Shown here piece after piece: positions 58,238 to 64,000 of a stretch of DNA of 64,000 nt (position 1 is the stretch's first letter; each line of letters begins with the position of its first letter). This DNA is from Valencia hispanica. Lineage: Eukaryota > Chordata > Actinopteri > Cyprinodontiformes > Valenciidae. The notes under the pieces were generated by a model. The model was given only the letters and a program-made list of their open reading frames with translations, was not told the origin of the DNA and made no database searches. Location of the stretch: positions 31,790,349 through 31,854,348 of the forward strand of contig OY747721.1 in assembly GCA_963556495.2 (NCBI GenBank), given 5' to 3'. The translations under genes and the position numbers were made by a program.

Positions 58238-59752
58238 CAGTTGTGGCCAAAAGTTTTGAGAATGACACAAATATTAGTTTTCGCACAGTTTGCTGCAAAA
58301 CTACTTTTAGATCTTTGTTTCAGATGTTTCTGTGATGTACTGAAATATAATTTACAAGCACTCTATATGTTTCAAAGGCTTTTATTGACAATTACATGAC
58401 ATTTATGCAAAGAGTCAGTATTTGCAGTGTTGGCCCTTCTTTTTCAGGACCTCTGCAATTCGACTGGGCATGCTCTCAATCAACTTCTGGCCCAAATCCT
58501 GACTGATAGCAACTCATTCTTTCATAATCACTTCTTGGAGTTTGTCAGAATTAGTGGGTTTTTGTTTTTCCACCCGCCTCTTGAGGACTGACCACAAGTT
58601 CTCAATGGGATTAAGATCTGGGGAGTTTCCAGGCCATGGACCCAAAATTTCAACGTTTTGGTCCCCGAGCCACTTAGTTATCACTTTTGCCTTATGGCAC
58701 GGTGCTCCATCGTGCTGGAAAATGCATTGTTCTTCACCAAACTGTTGTTCGATTGTTGGAAGAAGTTGCTGTTGGAGGGTGTTTTGGTACCATTCTTTAT
58801 TCATGGCTGTGTTTTTGGGCAAAATTGTAAGTGAGCCCACTCCCTTGGAGGAGAAGCAACCCAACACATGAATGGTCTCAGGATGCTTTACTGTTGGCAT
58901 GACACAGGACTGATGGTAGCGCTCACCTTTTCTTCTCCGGACAAGCCTTTTTCCAAATGCCCATAACAATCGGAAAGAGGCTTCATCGGAGAATTTGACT
59001 TTGCCCCAGTCCTCAGCAGTCCATTCATCACACTTTCTGCAGAAGATCAATCTGTCCCCGATGTTTTTTTTTGGAGAGAAGTGGCTTCTTTGCTGCCCTT
59101 CTTGACACCAGGCCATCTTCCAAAAGTCTTCGCCTCACTGTGCGTGCAGGTGCGCTCACACCTGCCTGCTGCCATTCCTGAGCAAGCTCTGCATTGGTGG
59201 CATTCCGATCCCACAGCTGAATCCTCTTTAGACGCTTGCTGGACTTTCTTGGACGCCCTGAAGCCTTCTTAACAAGAATTGAACCTCTTTCCTTGAAGTT
59301 CTTGATAATCCTATAAATTGTTGATTTAGGTGCAATTTTAGTAGCCACAATATCCTTGCCTGTGAAGCCATTTTTATGCAAAGATATGATGGCTGCTTTG
59401 CAGGTCACCATGGTTAACAATGGAAGAACAATGATTTCAAGCATCACCCTCCTTTTAACATGTCAAGTCTGCCATTCTAAGCCAATCAGCCTGACATAAT
59501 GATCTCCAGCCTTGTGCTCGTCAACATTCTCACCTGAGTTAACAAGACGATTACTGAAATGATCTCAGCAGGTCCTTTAATTACAGCAATGAAATGCAGT
59601 GGAATTTTCATGGCAAAGAAGGACTATGCAATTCATCTGATCACTGTTCATAACATTCTAGAGTATATGCAAATTGCTATTATAAAAACTTAAGCAGCAA
59701 CTTTTCCAATTTCCAATATTCATGTAATTCTCAAAACTTTTGACCACGACTG
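58238..59752 (-). mobile_element. Near-complete Tc1-like transposon, DD35E
   Basis: 1515 bp between TA dinucleotides (58236-58237 and 59753-59754). Terminal repeats: left CAGTTGTGGCCAAAAGTTTT GAGAATGAC, right in reverse CAGTCGTGGTCAAAAGTTTT GAGAATTAC, few mismatches. One transposase gene on the minus strand occupies most of it. Structure and spacing fit the Traveler-type DD35E group described in vertebrates. Assignment by motif count only. Confidence 0.9.
58415..59411 (-). pseudogene. Tc1-like transposase (DD35E) with one frameshift and one nonsense codon
   Basis: About 330 codons. The start MVTCKAAIISLHKNGFTGKD leads into the first helix-turn-helix. A GRPRKSS hook-like basic motif and a second HTH (NATNAELAQEWQQAGVSAP) follow. 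A T run on the + strand (59065-59073, poly-A on the coding strand) is a likely one-base slippage where the frame changes, at KKPLLSKK. The catalytic domain then reads KVKFSDEASFRLL (first Asp), QCIFQHDGAPCHKA (second Asp) and PGNSPDLNPIENLW (Glu). I count 35 residues between the second Asp and the Glu; standard Tc1 has 34. TGA at 58514-58516 replaces a Trp codon (KEW motif). About 32 codons remain open after it to the native stop at 58415. Confidence 0.88.
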
Positions 59753-59865
59753 TAAATAATCTGATCCTTAGTCTTCCCCAGAGTTATCTCTACTGCAAAA
59801 AGTGAGTTCCTTTTCTTAATAAGCATGCATAACACTTGTGTTTTTTCACGTTTTCACATTACAGG
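59753..59865. other. Short spacer between the Tc1 element and LINE
   Basis: AT-rich. The 5' boundary of the LINE is approximate. Confidence 0.4.
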
Positions 59866-60133
59866 CACAAACTTCGACGGGGGTAAGCCGTATTGCGTCA
59901 TTTCCTGTTGTCACTGTTGCGCTCCCTGTAAACTGTTTGGTGTTCAGAGTCTCTTGAATTGATCTTATTTTCTCTCTGCTGAGCCCTTTCAAAGTTATTT
60001 TAACACACAAGCACACTAAAACACACGTTTTGTGGTGGTGTACTTTACGTTTTGGGAACTCCTTGTGTTTCACACAGCTTTTCTTGGGGTGGTAAGGTCT
60101 CGCTAGCTCAGTTAGCTTAGCCTCATTGCGGCT

Positions 60134-61018
60134 ATGGCTACTCTTCTTTCTCCCGTCTCTAACTCTTCTCTTCTCTCTTGCTCTCTCTGTCAGATGTTTA
60201 GTTACTTCCCTGCCTCCTTTAGTGATAATGGTAACTGTAATAAATGTAATATTTTTGTAGCTTTGGAGGCGAGGGTATCAGAATTAGAAGCACGGCTCCG
60301 CGCTGTTGAAAAACCAGCAGATAGCCGAAGCCCATTAGCCAGCGCGGAGCCAACAAGGATAGAACCCCCTAGCTGTCCTCCGGTAGAGCCCGCGCAGCCG
60401 GGACCTCAGGCTGGTTGGGTGACTGTACGTAGGAAGCATAGTTCTAGGACCCAGCCCCCGGGCCACCACCAACCGGTCCGCGTTTCTAACAGATTTTCCC
60501 CGCTCAGCGACACACCCGCTGAGAAACCGACCCTGGTAATTGGCAGCTCTATAGTCAGAAACGTGGCATTAGAGACACCATTGACCATAGTCAAATGTTT
60601 GCCAGGGGGCAGAACGGGCGACATCAAATCCTACCTGAAACTGCTGGCTAAAGATAAGCGTAAATACAGTAAGATTGTTATTCACGCTGGCGGTAATGAC
60701 ACCCGGTTACGCCAATCGGAGGTCACTAAAATTAGTGTTGCTTCGGTGTGTAAGTTTGCCAAAACAATGTCAGACTCGGTAATCTTTTCTGGTCCCCTGC
60801 CTGATCGGACCAGTGACAACATGTTTAGCCGCATGCTGTCATTCCATCAATGGTTGTCTGGGTGGTGTCCTGCAAACGATGTGGGCTACATTGATAACTG
60901 GCGAACATTTTGGGGAAAACCTGGTCTAATCCGGAGAGACGGCATCCATCCCACTTTGGATGGAGCAGCTCTTCTTTCTAGGAATATGGCCGAATTTATT
61001 AGTCCTCCAAAACACTGA
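60134..61018 (+). CDS. LINE ORF1 with SGNH/GDSL esterase domain
   Basis: 294 residues, no lesions. Residues 16-38 hold two CxxC pairs (CSLC and CNKC), a possible zinc-binding unit. Residues 41-60 are a short coiled coil ([19 protein letters not shown]) likely to drive oligomer formation. Residues 61-130 are a Pro-rich basic linker. From 133 the SGNH hydrolase fold follows: VIGSSIVRN with nucleophile Ser139 in the GDS-like position, PGGR at 157-160, HAGGND at 184-189 (the G.ND block) and RDGIHP at 268-273 with Asp269 and His272 of the triad. ORF1 esterases of CR1/L2-type LINEs bind RNA and lipids and are thought to aid ribonucleoprotein traffic; the exact reaction is not settled. The ATG sits in GCGGCTATGG. 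ORF2 starts 92 bp after the stop. Confidence 0.93.
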   Translation: MATLLSPVSNSSLLSCSLCQMFSYFPASFSDNGNCNKCNIFVALEARVSELEARLRAVEKPADSRSPLASAEPTRIEPPSCPPVEPAQPGPQAGWVTVRRKHSSRTQPPGHHQPVRVSNRFSPLSDTPAEKPTLVIGSSIVRNVALETPLTIVKCLPGGRTGDIKSYLKLLAKDKRKYSKIVIHAGGNDTRLRQSEVTKISVASVCKFAKTMSDSVIFSGPLPDRTSDNMFSRMLSFHQWLSGWCPANDVGYIDNWRTFWGKPGLIRRDGIHPTLDGAALLSRNMAEFISPPKH

Positions 61019-61110
61019 CAACCCAGGGTCCAGACCAGGAAGCAGAGTCGTAGTTTAACCCACTCTCTGCTGCTTCTGTACTGTTACCCACCCATTACTC
61101 TATAGAAACA

Positions 61111-64000
61111 GTGTCTTGCCCACGGCCAAAATTAAATGGATTAAAAGTTAAGCCAACAAAAGCAAATTATGGAAATCTCATAAAAATAAATACAACTTTG
61201 ACTGAACAGAAAAATAAATCTATTAAATGTGGTTTATTAAACATAAGATCTCTCTCCTCAAAGACTTTGTTAGTAAATTACTTGATTTGTGATAATCACA
61301 TTGATTTGCTTTGTCTCACAGAAACCTGGTTGCAGCAGGAGGATTATGTCAGTATAAATGAGTCAACTCCTTCCAGTCATTTAAATTTTCACATTCCTAG
61401 AAATACTGGGCGAGGAGGAGGAGTTGCAACCATTTTTTGTTCTGATTTACTAATTAGTCCCAGACCAATTGATAGCTACAGTTCTTTTGAACATCTAACC
61501 CTTAATTTTCCTCATCCAAGTTGCAAAACATTAAGACCATTTTTGTTTGTGGTTTTGTATCGTCCACCAGGCCCTTACTCTCAATTCTTGGATCAGATCT
61601 CACATTTTTTATCTGATTTAGAATTAAATACTGATAGGGTTATTATAGTGGGGGACTTTAATATTCATGTGGATACTGAAAGTGATAGCCTAAATGCAGC
61701 CTTTAGTGCTATTTTAGACTCAATTGGCTTTACTCAAAAAGTACAGGGATCGACCCACTCGGGCAAACACACTTTGGACCTTGTACTGACATACGGTATT
61801 GAGTGTGAGGAAATAACAGTCCACCCACATAACCCGGTCCTGTCTGACCACTTCTTAATAACTTTTGAATTTACTTTAACTGACCATTTTAAATCTGAAA
61901 GAAAATTTCATTATAGTAGAGCTTTATCAGACAATGCTGTAACAATTTTTAAAGAATCTGTTCCATTCTTACTTTCCTTAGTGTCTCAGGGTAACACAGT
62001 GGATGGCAGCAATTCTATCTCTAACCCTTCAGAAATTGATGATCTGGTTCACAGTGTTATGTCCTCATTGCGTTTGGCATTAGATAGTGTAGCCCCCTTA
62101 AAAAAGAAAGTGGCTAGCCATAGGCGGCTGACTCCTTGGTTCAACGCAGAGTTGCGTACTTTAAAGCAGAATACTAGGAAGTTGGAGAGAAAATGGCGCT
62201 CTACACACCTAGAGGATTCCTATTTAACCTGGAATAACAGTCTACTGCTGTATAAAAAGACCCTTCGACAATCTAGAACAGCATAATTTTCATCATTAAT
62301 AGAGGCGAATAAAAACAATCCTAGGTTTCTTTTTAGTACAGTTGCCAAACTTACACAGAGTCATAGCTCTGTTGAGCCAACTATTCCCCCAGCTCTTAGC
62401 AGTGATGATTTTATGGGATTCTTCGTAAATAAAATTAATTCTATTAAAAATAAAATCATTGGCATCCTCCCAAACATGATTACTTCTTCCTCAGTAAATG
62501 AGGCAGTATCTGAAAGAACTGTAGATCCTCAGTTGTGCTTAGGCTGTTTTGATTCAGTCGAGCTTTCGGAATTATCAAAAATATTAGCCTCATCTAAACC
62601 TTCAACTTGTATGTTGGACCCAATTCCACCCAAATTATTTAAAGAAGTGTTCCATTTGGTTCCTGGCCCGATTTTGGATATGATGAATCTATCCTTAGTA
62701 AACGGATACTTACCACAGGAATTTAAAATAGCTGTAATTAAACCTTTACTCAAAAAACCTTCCCTTGATCAAGATGACTTAGTGAATTACAGACCTATAT
62801 CTAACCTTCCTTTCTTATCCAAAGTCCTTGAGAAAATAGTTGCTAATCAAGTCTGTGAACATCTAAACAGTAACGAGCTGTTTGAAGAGTTTCAGTCAGG
62901 TTTTAGAGCTCATCATAGCACTGAAACTGCACTGGTGAAGGTTACTAATGATATTCTCATGGCCTCAGATAATGGACTTGTGTCTGTTCTGGTTTTGTTA
63001 GATCTCAGTGCTGCTTTTGACACAGTCGATCATAATATTCTCTTAGAAAGGCTTGAACATGTTGCAGGGATCAAAGGAACAGCACTAGGCTGGTTTAAAT
63101 CATATTTGTCTGATAGATTCCAGTTTGTTCATCTAAATGATAAATCTTCTTCACTCTCAAGGGTTACTTGTGGAGTTCCACAGGGTTCTGTGCTTGGACC
63201 AATTCTGTTCACCATATATATGCTCCCAATTGGTAGAATCATTAGACAGCATGGGATAAATTTCCACAGCTATGCAGATGATACACAACTATATTTATCC
63301 ATAAATCCTGATGAACCCAGTCAGTTAGGTAGATTACAGGCATGTCTGGAAGACATAAAAACATGGATGACCCTAAACTTTTTGCTTTTAAATTCTGACA
63401 AAACAGAAGTTGCTGTCTTTGGACCAGAAGTTCTTAAACAGAAACTGATTAGTCAATCACTTCATCTGGATGGCATTAAATTGGCCCCCAGTAATAACGT
63501 AAAGAACCTCGGCGTTATTTTTGACTGAGACTTGACATTTAAATCCCATATTAAACAGGTTTCTAGGATTTCTTTCTTTCACCTCCGGAATATTGCTAAA
63601 ATTAGAAACATCCTGTCCAGGAGTGATGCTGAGAAACTAGTCCATGCATTTGTTACCTCAAGGCTGGAATACTGTAATTCTTTACTATCAGGTAGTCCAC
63701 AAAATGCCATTAAAAGCCTTCAGTTGATCCAAAATGCGGCAGCAAGAGTTCTGATGAATATTAAAAAGAGAGATCACATTTCTCCTGTTTTAGCTTCCCT
63801 TCATTGGCTCCCTGTTAAATCCAGAATAGAATTTAAGATCCTTCTTCTTACATACAAAGCCCTTAATAATCAAGCTCCATCATACATCAGAGATCTAATT
63901 GTTCCTTATGTTCCTAACAGAGCCCTTCGCTCTCAGACTGCAGGTTTACTTGTAGTTCCTAGGATTTCTAAAAGTAGAATGGGAGGAAGATCTTTTAGTT
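61111..64000 (+). pseudogene. LINE ORF2 (APE endonuclease and RT), two nonsense codons, 3' part beyond window
   Basis: One frame throughout. The endonuclease at the start has [55 protein letters not shown] and the final [12 protein letters not shown] linker follows, then RT with VNYRPISNLPFLSKVLE, LLDLSAAFDTVDHNILLE, GVPQGSVLGPILF and the catalytic YADD at 63271-63282, then LNSDKTEVAVFG. The C-terminal SRLEYCNSLLSG and SLHWLPVKSRIEFKI region continues to the window end. TAA at 62284-62286 replaces the Tyr codon of copy A. TGA at 63526-63528 replaces the Gln codon of copy A; a CGA-to-TGA change could explain it. No frameshift was seen. Almost but not quite functional. Confidence 0.9.

Larger units (their letters stand above)
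59866..64000 (+). mobile_element. L2/Maui-like LINE, near intact, copy B (continues past window)
   Basis: 5' UTR from about 59866, an open ORF1 (60134-61018) and a nearly open ORF2 (from 61111). The sequence leaves the window inside the 3' part of ORF2. Two more copies of the family occur here (305-4222 and 33103-33561) and are highly similar to it, suggesting recent activity in this genome. ORF order, SGNH ORF1 and APE endonuclease place it in the CR1/L2 group. Confidence 0.92.

Overview
The window reads as ray-finned fish (teleost) nuclear DNA. The one clearly recognisable host gene is the 3' half of gas7 (growth arrest-specific 7), on the + strand. The rest is mostly teleost-type transposons: L2/Maui-like LINEs with an esterase ORF1, a sushi-type Ty3/gypsy chromovirus, several Tc1/mariner families, hAT elements and MITEs, and simple repeats. 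No bacterial or phage features were seen. The exact species cannot be told.

Layout. 1-14.1 kb is a gas7 intron. It holds a broken L2 LINE carrying two MITEs, a Tc1 relic, a complete but dead gypsy element with both LTRs (6841-12801, minus strand, target duplication ATTTT) and another Tc1 relic. From 14104 to 46806 nine coding exons encode the last 301 residues of Gas7: the linker, the whole F-BAR region and the native C-terminus. Every splice phase joins in frame. The introns (89 bp to 11.3 kb) contain at least five Tc1-type copies, hAT and MITE insertions, LINE 3' ends, a nested LINE/Tc1 composite and a tetranucleotide microsatellite. Downstream of gas7 (46.8-55.1 kb) lie three same-strand copies of one LINE family, a Tc1 relic, a tRNA-type SINE and a probable solo LTR. 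At 55.4-56.3 kb a small minus-strand gene of unknown function converges on gas7. At 58.2-59.75 kb there is an almost complete Tc1-like element whose last two catalytic residues are separated by 35 residues (DD35E). From about 59.87 kb to the window end runs a near-intact L2-like LINE: ORF1 is open with a full SGNH esterase signature, and ORF2 has only two nonsense codons.

Function. Gas7 is an F-BAR membrane-bending and actin-linked protein of neurons and other cells. The transposons are passengers, but they may contribute sequence to the gene: the first canonical AATAAA after the gas7 stop lies in a LINE tail. I found no new defence or metabolic system. The most informative points are the unidentified minus-strand gene, the DD35E element, the near-intact LINE, and repeated loss of catalytic boxes in otherwise well preserved elements.
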